64,000 bases of DNA, taken from assembly GCA_964036045.1 (NCBI GenBank), contig OZ038379.1, positions 72,993,992 to 73,057,991 on the forward strand. Direction: 5' to 3'. The stretch is from Eutreptiella sp. 'Long Island Sound 2002'. Lineage: Eukaryota; Euglenozoa; Euglenophyceae; Eutreptiales; Eutreptiaceae. The translations under genes and the position numbers were made by a program. Position 1 is the first letter of the stretch, and the number at the start of each line of letters is the position of its first letter. The notes under the pieces are model-generated. The model ran no database searches. It was given only the letters and a program-made list of their open reading frames with translations, and was not told the DNA's origin. Shown piece after piece: positions 55,952-64,000 of this stretch.

Positions 55952-56366
55952 AAAAGTGTTCGGCCGGTGTCATGTGACACACGCCGTGCAACTACCACCT
56001 CCGGTGTGCCGAGTTGGCTCGAGTGCCTCGGCATGGCTCATGGATTTGTGAAAGCTGCACCATGACCCTGTAGTTCTTCCTTATTTATGGCTAAGAGGGA
56101 ACAATATAGTAGCCATGTGGTAGCCCTTCCGCGTCCAATTGTGCGGGGTGCCACAACAAAAAGTGAGGTTTCGCAGGTCTAAGAGAGTGTAACCCTAGGG
56201 CATGCATGAAACAAAGACCGGTCACACTGGTATTTCTTGCCTCAGGCTCTCCGGATAAATGCCTGATGAAGATGTATTACGTTAAACTAGCGTTTTGAGC
56301 AAGCTCAAAACACGAGTTCTTTTCCCCTCTTGATGTCAATGTCTTGGGAATGTGGGTTTTGCCATG
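55952..56366. other. No supportable gene
   Basis: Short frames only; I see nothing in it. Confidence 0.35.
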
Positions 56367-56445
56367 CAGGGTAGGTGATATCATTTCTTGGTCGAGAGAT
56401 TGTGAGACTTCGATAGCGGATGTAGAGAAACACTATGTGATGTCA
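56367..56445. repeat. Inverted repeat, right copy (pairs with 54846-54925)
   Basis: GGGTAGGTGATATCATTTCT, TGGTCGAGAGATTGTGAGAC and TTCGATAGC form the inverse of the left copy. A further pair of TCATTTCTTGGCAAAGA / TCTTTGCCATGAAATGA dyads follows to ~56500. Confidence 0.7.
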
Positions 56446-56752
56446 TTTCTTGGCAAAGAGGCCCCGGCATTTCTTTGCCATGAAATGATATCACAATGTG
56501 GCATATACCACGGAAATGTGTGGATATTCCGTGTCAACTTCCCGATAATCCAGTGGTGTGCCCGGTCGCCAAAAGCTTGTTGCAAACAACCTATTTTTAG
56601 GCAAAAATGGGTTTTCACCGAAATAAGCACTTTTTGAAGTGGTGATGTCATCGTTGCAGCATGGTGATGCCACGCCTAATATAGAAGTAAAAGGTAAACA
56701 TGAAAAAAGGGTGTCAATAGCAAAAATGCGAAATGTCCCTCCTTCTTTGTAG

Positions 56753-57349
56753 AATTTCTTTGCAAATATCTTTGCCGACATGGACAAACAACAGGAAAAT
56801 GTGCTCGAATCCCTTACACCCGCTGCACCTAAAGTTGAACTATTCATTGCCATCCTCAACGCTCAAAAAGAACCAAAAAACTAGTCAAGGGAGCTTACCC
56901 ATGTTACGGCACGTGCCGCGGAACACTTTCCGATGGTCCCCCCCCCCCCCTCCCCCCCCCCCCTCCGTGTCATGCTGGCATGGCCGGCACAGGCGACACA
57001 GGCGACACAAGTGCCGATCACCCTCACACAACACAACACAGCGGCGGCCCCGTGTGACACGACACACCCTATGTGGCGGCACCGTGGCATAGAGCCCCCC
57101 CCCGTTGCTGGGTAAGCTCCAAGTGGCGATGCAACCATAGTTGGAGACCTTTTCGATGATGTTGAGATCAATGTGCAACTGAAAGGAGCAGTGAAAGTTG
57201 AGATGGGTGCCATCAATCTTGCTCTTGAGTTTGAAAAAGTGTGGCAGAAGAGGGGTGCCATGTGTGACACATTAGATGAGTTGCTTGTTCGTCTCGGCAA
57301 CTACTCCAATAGGCAAACAAGCACCAACTCCTTAGCCAAAATCAATTGA
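56753..57349 (+). pseudogene. Unknown gene, last exon split by MITE copy 2
   Basis: An acceptor CTCCTTCTTTGTAG (ending 56752) opens NFFANIFADMDKQQENVLES, then LTPAAPKVELFIAILNAQKE and PKN, a TAG, S. Deleting 56890-57120 plus one AAG continues in frame as SGDATIVGDLFDDVEINVQL, KGAVKVEMGAINLALEFEKV, WQKRGAMCDTLDELLVRLGN and NSLAKIN, with a TGA at 57347-57349. The reading is thus open from acceptor to stop except for one TAG at 56881-56884, where CAG would give Gln. The Leu/Glu/Lys heptad-like second half could form a coiled coil. Together with 55067-55867 it may belong to one gene. Function unknown. Confidence 0.6.
56890..57120. mobile_element. MITE copy 2, 231 bp, TSD AAG
   Basis: Same terminal repeats as copy 1 (GGAGCTTACCCA ... 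TGGGTAAGCTCC). AAG flanks both sides (56887-56889 and 57121-57123). Poly-C tracts inside differ in length from copy 1, and an extra GGCGACACA unit is present near 56993. Both copies sit in the same orientation in plus-strand coding sequence. Confidence 0.9.
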
Positions 57350-57384
57350 ACATGGTAGGGTCGAAAAAAATAGACACTGAAAAA

Positions 57385-57520
57385 TGGGTTAACAGCCCGT
57401 TTTTTTTGGTAAAAAAAAGGGTTGTCCGTCCCCAGCCACACAACCCGTTTTTTTACCAAAAAAAAACGGGTTGTCTCTTGACAGCCCGTTTTTTTACCAA
57501 AAAAAAACGGGTTGTGACTT
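57385..57520. repeat. Cluster of three 35 bp hairpins, ACAACCCG type
   Basis: Three palindromic units with arms ACAACCCG or ACAGCCCG, a T run, ACC (or GGT), an A run and CGGGTTGT, at about 57391-57425, 57440-57475 and 57480-57515. They can each form a near-perfect stem. Related units form a second cluster at 58206-58335. Confidence 0.85.
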
Positions 57521-57534
57521 GTTTTTGGCGCCAG

Positions 57535-57970
57535 GAGGTTGCAAGGGGGACACTGCTCACAAAGTGGCAGGCATCTTGAGTGGACATGCTCCAGCCTCTA
57601 AGCCCGCGTGGCCTGGCCTCTTGGACGAGGACTTTCTTTTGGAAAGCACGTCGCTCGGCATCCCCGAGAATAATGCTGAGGTTGTTGCTGCTGTAGTGGC
57701 ATCCCCTGCTCAAGATGTTTCTCATGTGCCCGAACAGGTAGCCCCCATTGCACCTGTGGATGTTCCTCATGTGCCCGAACAGGTAGCCCCCAGTGCACCT
57801 GTGGATGTTCCTCACGTGCCCGAATAGGTAGCCCCCATTGCACCTGTGGCAGATTCGAGCCCAGGGAAGGTTAGTGTGACCTCCTCGCAATCGGCTTGCT
57901 CTATTCCCATCCTTTCCTTCTCATGGTACCACATGGTACTCGGATTCGGAGGACAAAATCATCGAAACTA
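57535..57970 (+). pseudogene. Coding fragment with 15-residue repeats
   Basis: After an acceptor-like GGCGCCAG (57534) the frame reads GGCKGDTAHKVAGILSGHAP, WPGLLDEDFLLESTSLGIPE and VVAAVVASPAQDVSH. Three tandem copies of VPEQVAPIAPVDVPH (45 bp unit, ~57728-57862) follow, then SSPGKVSVTSSQ, ending at TAA 57968-57970. In the third copy the Gln codon CAG is TAG, a clear C-to-T lesion because the two neighbouring units show the original. The acidic start and Pro/Val repeats suggest a flexible linker of a larger protein whose other parts may lie at 58119-59580. Confidence 0.55.
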
Positions 57971-58118
57971 ACATGCTAACCAAAGGTGACTATTCAAAAC
58001 TATCCTGTGCAGTGTATGTACAGTGGACGTTTTTCCCTATGCCGGTGGCAGGGTTTTTGTTCACGTCATCCAACATTTCAGTTTGTATATCATTCTCTTG
58101 CTTTGCTTCTTCTCAAAG

Positions 58119-59052
58119 GGTGCTTTGCTGGGCAAGGGGGACCCACACCAGACACTTGGGTGGTTCATACAAGGTAGATCGACTTGGTACGCCGGCGTTG
58201 GCTAGACAACCCGTTTTTTTACCAAAAAAAAACGGGCTGTCCCCCGGCGTTGGCCGGACAACCCGTTTTTTTACCAAAAAAAAAAACGGGTTGTAAAAGC
58301 CCGTTTTTTTTTTGGTAAAAAAACGGGTTAATAGCCCGTTTTCCTTATAAGAAATATGTTCTTGACCCGAAGGCTTTGTTTGAAGCAAAAGTAAAGCCAG
58401 CTAGTTGCTTGAGAGACCGGAAGGAGCGTTGTCTGGAGGGATTGAGGATGCGATTTCAAAACCCCAAAACTTTTCGGACATATGTGAATGGGCTTGGGCA
58501 AGTTGATAGTCAAGCGCCAGAGACCAACCCCATCACACCATAAAACAAAATTAAATTAAAGTGTCTTTCCCGAGGACGCCAAATTCATCAATGCATGTAT
58601 TGGGAGGGGACCTGCCCTTGATGCCATAGATGAGGCACAAACCGATGAAGTGGAAATTCCTTGTGGTGCCAACCTAGAGAAGCCTCTATGAGGATGTGAA
58701 TTTTAATCATCCTCATGAAGTACTTTGGGTATCGGCTGGGATTCCGTGCAAACATTTGTGAAAAAGTGTTGTTGGAAAGTTTCGACCTCTGCATTACGGC
58801 GAATGGGGACAAAGTGTTGCCCCTGCGATTGCCCACATGAAAAATTTGGCCTCCTCACTCAACCAGATTGATGAGGTTTTGTTCAAACAGCAAATTATTG
58901 AGTGCATTGACCCCCGCTTTTGTGCCATTGAGGCTTTCAAGTGGCAAGGTGAAATGCTTGAAGAAGCGGGGAGGGACGGGGAACGAAACTATTTCTTCTG
59001 CACCAGCCACTATGGGTGCAAAACATTGGGCACGAGGAAGAGCGATGACTAA
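58119..59052 (+). pseudogene. Multi-part coding remnant interrupted by hairpin elements
   Basis: After an acceptor-like TTCTTCTCAAAG (ending 58118) it reads GALLGKGDPHQTLGWFIQGR and STWYAGVG, then a TAG at the first hairpin (58206). After the hairpin cluster it resumes YKKYVLDPKALFEAKVKPAS to APETNPITP (TAA 58541-58543). A further block starts near 58565: FPEDAKFINACIGRGPALDA, EVEIPCGANLEKPL. A missing base then shifts the frame to YEDVNFNHPHEVLWVSAGIP, a TGA, GKFRPLHYGEWGQSVAPAIA, SSLNQIDEVLFKQQIIECID and EAFKWQGEMLEEAGRDGERN to TLGTRKSDD, TGA at 59050-59052. TGA after CKHL fits a lost CGA (Arg). The composition is clearly protein-like; the family is not recognised. Confidence 0.5.
58206..58335. 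repeat. Second cluster of three ACAACCCG hairpins, inside coding sequence
   Basis: Units at about 58206-58241, 58258-58296 and 58300-58330. The first two are each preceded by a CCGGCGTTGGC copy, so hairpin plus flank was duplicated. Coding sequence of consistent composition lies immediately on both sides. Confidence 0.85.
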
Positions 59053-59154
59053 ACTTTTTGTGGTGCTGCACAATGGGTGGCAAAGGTCCTTGGCCGGAAC
59101 ATTACTTTCAACCTCTAATAGTGCTACTTTGTGTTGTGTGTGTTAACCTCGGTC

Positions 59155-59580
59155 CCATTAAAGCAGAGAAGAAATGTAAGGATCGAACACCCTCTCCATC
59201 CTCTACAAAGATGACTATTGATCTCACTGCAGAGGAGGAGTATGCCACCTTTCCATTGATATTGAGCAGGAGAGCATTGTATACGAACGTGAGATGTACC
59301 ATTCCGGTGCATGGGTAGCCCCAACAACACCTGCCAAGGCCCCAGTCAATGAAGACTTGTTTGCCATTACATCTCCTTACATAACGGTTGCGTTTGAAGA
59401 GCGAACCAAAAAGAAGGTGAAAAAGCAAGTGCAGGTGAAAAAGGAAATGCAATGTTACCGTTGTGATTATGCCATCAAGAATGCAAGTGGTACCCAATGA
59501 CTTGTCACATGTGACATTTGCCATGTTATGTACCATACATACCATGCCATACCATACCAAGACAAGCTCAAGAACCTTGG
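59155..59580 (+). pseudogene. Coding remnant with paired Cys-x2-Cys (zinc finger-like)
   Basis: A first frame reads GPIKAEKKCKDRTPSPSSTK and MTIDLTAEEEYA. After a frame change it reads DIEQESIVYEREMYHSGAW, NEDLFAITSPYITVAFEERT, KKKVKKQVQVKKEMQ, then CYRCDYAIKNASGTQ, a TGA, LVTCDICHVMYHTYH. The pattern C-x2-C ... C-D-x-C-x3-Y-H is that of many PHD/RING-like zinc fingers, with the TGA inside the finger. It may be the C-terminal end of the gene spread over 57.5-59.1 kb. Treated as dead because of the frame change and stop. Confidence 0.4.
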
Positions 59581-61540
59581 TTCCTAGGCCTGTGAATTTT
59601 GGGTCTCCGAAATGATTGGCTCCTAGTAGACCATGTATATGTACCGATTTGCTCCATGTTGGTAGAGGGCTTACTTAAAGCTCTGCGAGAGAGGGCCGTT
59701 TCGGATGTGTTCTCTTCACAGCATGGTTTACACCCCTCTTTTTAAATCTGAGGTTGTGCACCTCTTCAAGGGCTCGTACATCCAACATCAAGCCCCCTTT
59801 CGAGGTACACTTTGGCTAAGATAGAAGGACAAAGCACAACACTGCAATCATACCCTGATGGAGGTACTTTCATGGAAATCTTCAATTGCTCTGGAGAAAT
59901 AGGACTGGCTTTCGCATTTACAGGCTGCGAAGTAGCATATGTTGCAACTCGAATTTGGCTCCAACGGTGGTGACCTGAAGCAGTGCATCCAAGATTGAGT
60001 GCCACCAAAGTTGGTGTCAGCGTTGCTCTCGGTACGATCAGAAAGCATACCGAAGGCGCCTGTTCTGGCCCTGCGGCATAGAGAAACGCCTCTAGTTTGC
60101 ATTGAAATGTCTTGAACCAGTGGAAAGCGCCACCGGCACAGCGGTCCCGAGTAGTATCGCGGCACTTCGCGACTGGCGGAGCGCTGCGGCCCAAGGTCGA
60201 CGGCACCAGCGGTTGTAACAATGCTTACCAGCGGCACTTTTTGGCCGGTGCCTTCACGTGTTGGGAATATTCAACAGAAGAGCGGTTCTATAGCTCGATA
60301 CACCAGCATTAAGGTAAAAGGCCCTAATAGAGGCCGCTGCTCTAATCGAGGGCCACTTTGGTCTTAGGTTGTCTTTTTGTGCAAAACCCTTTGAAACTCG
60401 CTACCAATGGCCCTAGCAATGTCCCAATTGTCCCTCCTAGCAAGGCAACACGTCGATCAAAGGCAAGGAAACGACTCGGAAGTGAGGCACATCATTCATT
60501 TGAAAAACCACCAAACTCAAACATGCCACATGAAATTCATGTTGTGGAGTAAAAAAACACCATTTGGGGGATCTTGTATCTTCTCTTTAATCTTCTTTTT
60601 CCATCACCTTCTTGTGTTGTTGTTTCTCCCCCTTTTCCTTTTCTTTATTGTTCAGATCAAGTGATGCGGTGGAGAAGCCATTGCTTGTTACTATTGCACC
60701 GAACCTGAATGCATTTGACGACATCTCCCTCCGATTTGACAACACCTCCCAATGCCTTTGCCACCCTCATCTCACTCGTTTGCGAAAAACCATCGCCAAA
60801 ACACCCTTTCCGTATTCATAGCATCCTTGTTTAAAGAATAAGAAAAAAGACCAGGCTTTGTTGGGGATCCGTGGGCCCCTATACCGTTTTCTTTGGTGTT
60901 CCGCATGCCACTACATCCATGATCCAACAATTAAAAAGTGCCTGAAAATTTTGTATGCTTTTATGGATGTCTTGTGATTTGGGGCAATGTTTTACCTCAA
61001 CAATGTAGGATATGGAAAGAAATCTGCAAGAAATTAAAAGCGCTGGTAAAAATCCCACGATGCAGGATGGCCTCGATAGGAGCAGGGGGGTCTGGAGCGT
61101 CTACAAAAGGGCGATTTCCATTTAAATTGTTCTCCACGGTCCTGCGACCAAAAACGGTTCTGTAAACGGCAATCACTGGCCTTAGCCGGCATCTGTAACC
61201 TGAAAAAAACTGGTTCTCCAGGTCTGCAAAAATCGGCCAGATTTTGCCGGACCAAAAGTGGCACTCGATAGGGGTCTTTTACCTTACTGTCACCATGCAC
61301 CGCACCACAATTCTTGTTTTGCTGGGTGGCGGCATTTGGGCCAATTTTTGGAAAAGTCCCGGAATTGAGCTTCAAATCTTGGAAGTTTCTTCATGCCGAC
61401 TGGCAGGCTTTGAAATTCCGAATTTTTTTAGCTACACGGACATCACAATCCGCATTAAATAGATGCTTGCTTAGGTCAATCGGAGCCAAAGTGTGTCTTT
61501 AAAGTTCAATATTTGAACAACCTTTTTTTTACTTTTGCAG
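59581..61540. other. No supportable gene; probable intron before 61541
   Basis: Short frames, none over 151 codons, with no domain signal. The last ~30 bases form a polypyrimidine tract (CCTTTTTTTTACTTTTGCAG) ending at a splice acceptor. Confidence 0.4.
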
Positions 61541-61878
61541 TCAGATATTTCAGCATCTTTTCAGGATCTTTTCGGAAATGCTTTGTAGGCACAAACCTTA
61601 AGAAGCCGATTGCAACTGTCTTTCAAAAAGATTGTGCCTTGCGAGATGCATGGGAAATCCTGAATGGAGTTGTCAAAGGTGTGACCCAAGCCGAGAAGAA
61701 TTGGCTTATTGCTAAGAACAATTTAGCTTACTATTTGCAGAAGCTCAAGGAGCAAGGAGTGTGGATTGCAATGGAAAATGTGAAGAGTCAACCTCTTGAC
61801 GTCAAGAAGATGTTAAGGCTCATCTCCGGGAACGATATATATCCAAGCTCACCAATGGGCAGGTCCGGAAGTAGGTAA
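61541..61878 (+). CDS. Exon of an unknown gene
   Basis: Begins after a strong acceptor (61540) and reads RYFSIFSGSFRKCFVGTNLK, ATVFQKDCALRDAWEILNGV, VTQAEKNWLIAKNNLAYYLQ, KLKEQGVWIAMENVKSQPLD and VKKMLRLISGNDIYPSSP, stopping at TAA 61876-61878 unless a donor is used near GGAA/GTAGGT at 61869. The first ~40 bases could also be read in another frame (DISASFQDLFGNAL). Helical, charged composition; no family recognised. It probably joins the next exon-like block at 61933. Confidence 0.5.
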
Positions 61879-61932
61879 AGGGAACCTAAGTTTTCGTAAA
61901 CTTCATTCATGTCTACCTTCGATGTGGCATAA

Positions 61933-62229
61933 GCTCATCACATACTTCTTGTGCCAAGTGCCGAAGATGAGGATACCTCATTAACGAAGAAAGAGAAGGC
62001 GACTTTTGTACCAGCGCATAAGCCCATGTTACCTGCAAACTTGCCGACTTGTTTATAGTATGGCGAGGTTTGAACTTTCCAATACATTAAGGAATTGTTA
62101 GGTCATTGTAATAACTTGATGCCAAGAACTACGTTATTTTCCTTGTTCAAGCACGGTGAAGTGTGCTATAGTTTGTATTACAACCCGCGGCGTAGTTACC
62201 ATGAAAAGCTGAGTGCCGCAGCACCATAG
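61933..62229 (+). pseudogene. Coding block with TAG and TGA in frame
   Basis: One frame from 61933 reads LLVPSAEDEDTSLTKKEKAT and VPAHKPMLPANLPTCL, TAG, YGEV, TGA, TFQYIKELLGHCNNLMPRTT, LFSLFKHGEVCYSLYYNPRR and SYHEKLSAAAP, TAG at 62227-62229. Good protein-like composition on both sides of the stops argues that they are lesions: CAG to TAG and CGA to TGA would restore Gln and Arg. Likely the 3' part of the gene whose exon is at 61541-61878. Confidence 0.45.
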
Positions 62230-62294
62230 CCTTTAAATGTGGATCATGAACGATGCAGCACTGCAAACAATATTGCCAAACATTGATAGTTGGA

Positions 62295-62730
62295 TCGAAA
62301 TCGCCTCTCCGTACCCCCCTCCCCGTAGCCTCCCCTGCACCGTCCCCCGTACCTTTCCCCCGTAGCCCTCTTCGTACCTCCTTGTACCCTCCCTCGTCAT
62401 ACCTTTCTCCATACGCTCCCGTACCCTCTTTTGGGTATCCCTATCCGTACCTTCCGTATCCTCATCTCCGTACCCATCCCGTACTCTCTTGTACCCTGTC
62501 CTCCGTATCTCCCCTAGTACCAACCCGTAACCTCCTCCCAGTAGCCTTCCCCGTACCCTCCTCCCGGTCCCCCCCCCGCCGTACAATCTTCCCTAGTACC
62601 TGCTTTCTCACCTCACCGTAGCCTGCTGTCCGTACCTCTCCTCCGGTAGCCACCCCTCGTACACCCCCCTCCCCGTCACCTCTCCCCGCCCCCCATCCAT
62701 GTCTTCCTCCGTACTCTTGTCCAACCTTTA
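62295..62730. repeat. Polypyrimidine tract of CCGTACC/CCGTAGCC units
   Basis: More than 400 bases almost purely C and T on this strand except for recurring GTA and GTAG steps (CCCCCGTACC, CCCCGTAGCC, TCCGTACC). Period is irregular, 10-14 bases. Open frames on both strands reading Arg/Gly/Val or Pro/Ser/Tyr repeats are artefacts. Confidence 0.75.
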
Positions 62731-64000
62731 CCCAAACCCCTACCATAGCGCCGCTTCCTAACCCCTTGTCAACCCCTCGGCGCCAAGGCGTAAGCATGCA
62801 AGAATGGCAACAATGCTGAGCAACTGAATTGCGTCACCCAATCAGGCATTTGTTAGTGAGTTCTCTTACAAACTTTGATTGAAGTCAGTAGTCATATCAC
62901 CGGGTCTCGGATTTAGAAATGAAGTGACACGAAGTTTAGCAATGAGTAAACGTCAAGAGAATCTCAATGTGATATATTGTTGTAAGCAACGCCGAGCCCC
63001 AAAGATGGTGAACAACGGCCAAACACTACAAGCGGGGCAAAACGGAATGGCATGCATTTTCTAATCGCAACGCACATTGAGAAGCCGCCAAACTGAATGC
63101 TGCCAAAGTTACACCCTCGAGCAATCCCAACCTGTCATTGAAAACACAACCCACCGGTGCCAATGGGCCGAAACGGCTTCCCCATGTGACTTACAAGTGC
63201 TAGTGAAGAATCTTGTGCATAAAACAACTTGTGCCCATAAGTAGGAAACAACATTTTAGGATGAATATTTCGGCGCGTTCTTGCGCGCCACGAGTTGCAG
63301 CTAACTTCCGGGGGCTGCTTTCAAGCTCTGCTCGTTCAACCTGCGACAGAAATTTTGTACTTCTGCAGCAATTCGGTTCGCTCCACGACCTTCAACAAAA
63401 GCAACCACAAACGCGGCTTCGTAGCACCATAAGCAAGCCGTCGTAGGCAAGTTGCAGCACGATGGCCTTAACTGCAGCAAGGAAAAAGCAAGTGTTAGAG
63501 ACATTTGTCTGATGGCATCAACGCAACGGAAGGCAATCCGAAAGCAAGAACGAGAACCACACACACAAAGAAGGGATGCGTCAAAGAAAATAGGAGAAGC
63601 AGCTGGTGGCTTGAATCTGCCTTTACGGAATAGACTTTGCATGACGGCTCGAAAGAGCAGCGGCACCTTCTCACGCAGCCTACACAGCATTTTCTGCTCT
63701 TTGTTTCTGTACGACGTGTTAGTCAACCTACACGGAGGGTCCAACAAAGCAGCGAAGGCCGCATCCCCCCTAGAGACGTTCCACGCCTAATACGGCCCAC
63801 AATCGATACCATGGTTGCCCAACACCCATTCGTCCTCATTAATAAGAGGACGCCGCGGAGTGGCGAATGGCAACAAAGTGTCACCTGTGTGCTACAACAA
63901 ACGGCGCCGCCACGTCATCAAGACATCATGTAGTAACAACAAGGAAGGACGATGCACAAACGTTTAGAGGTTTTATCGAACGCTTTCTTGTAGGTGTATG
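62731..64000. other. No supportable gene
   Basis: Frames up to 148 codons (63301-63747, minus) and 112 codons (63452-63790, plus) overlap on opposite strands without recognisable domains. Confidence 0.35.

Noticed and set aside
55266-57120. MITEs acting as spliced introns (introner-type)
   Set aside because: The GTAAG at both ends points outward, and no GT near the left end with AG near the right end keeps the flanking frames. Exact splicing is not supported, though transcripts could still show it.
24882-62229. Non-standard genetic code with TAG or TGA as sense codons
   Set aside because: TAG and TGA each fall at several amino acids (Gln, Arg, Trp), frameshifts accompany them, and paired copies are broken at different sites. 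Decay explains this better.

Overview
The window is repeat-rich eukaryotic nuclear DNA with roughly balanced base composition. Coding stretches are short and scattered. Several end at spliceosomal signals: pyrimidine tract plus AG acceptors at 32576, 34360, 41086, 56752 and 61540, and one clear phase-0 GT-AG intron at 39018-39187. Long G/C homopolymers, tandem arrays and fossil transposons fill much of the rest. I see no rRNA, tRNA, organelle gene, CRISPR array or bacterial operon. The content suits a large-genome alga or other protist, but I cannot place the organism. Most coding stretches carry in-frame stops or one-base frameshifts, so they are labelled as pseudogenes, though assembly errors could explain some of the damage.

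Layout. 0-3.1 kb: a 3 x 253 bp tandem array between two diverged direct repeats. 4.7-5.7 kb: decayed LINE 3' end. 7.8-8.1 kb (minus): fragment of a conserved unknown family, seen again at 35.9-36.1 kb. 9.8-10.5 and 17.2-18.0 kb: two arrays of one ~147 bp repeat. 12.6-16.0 kb: a complete 3.4 kb foldback element with 25 bp perfect terminal inverted repeats and a 5 bp target duplication. 24.9-25.3 kb: LINE endonuclease fragment. 28.0-32.3 kb: two abutting satellites (12 bp and ~52 bp units). 32.6-36.1 kb: two decayed plus-strand genes. 36.8-39.7 and 41.1-41.9 kb: intron-containing plus-strand genes of unknown function. 42-50 kb: mostly unremarkable, with an inverted-repeat cluster at 47.2-47.9 kb.

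50.7-59.6 kb is the most informative part. A minus-strand reverse transcriptase gene (51.8-54.6 kb) is split by a 988 bp element with TA duplications that itself contains a chromodomain fragment. Two plus-strand coding regions at 55.1 and 56.8 kb are each split by a 225-231 bp MITE with a perfect 3 bp duplication. In all three cases the reading frame continues across the empty site. Short hairpin elements interrupt another coding stretch at 58.2-58.3 kb. Together these are dated insertion events in what were once open reading frames.

A recurring short signal also stands out. The 8 bp palindrome TCGCGCGA, or close variants, is repeated at exactly 11 bp spacing at five loci, one just upstream of a TATA-like box. 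Related arrays built on TTCGTACGAA lie at 7.6 and 8.8 kb.
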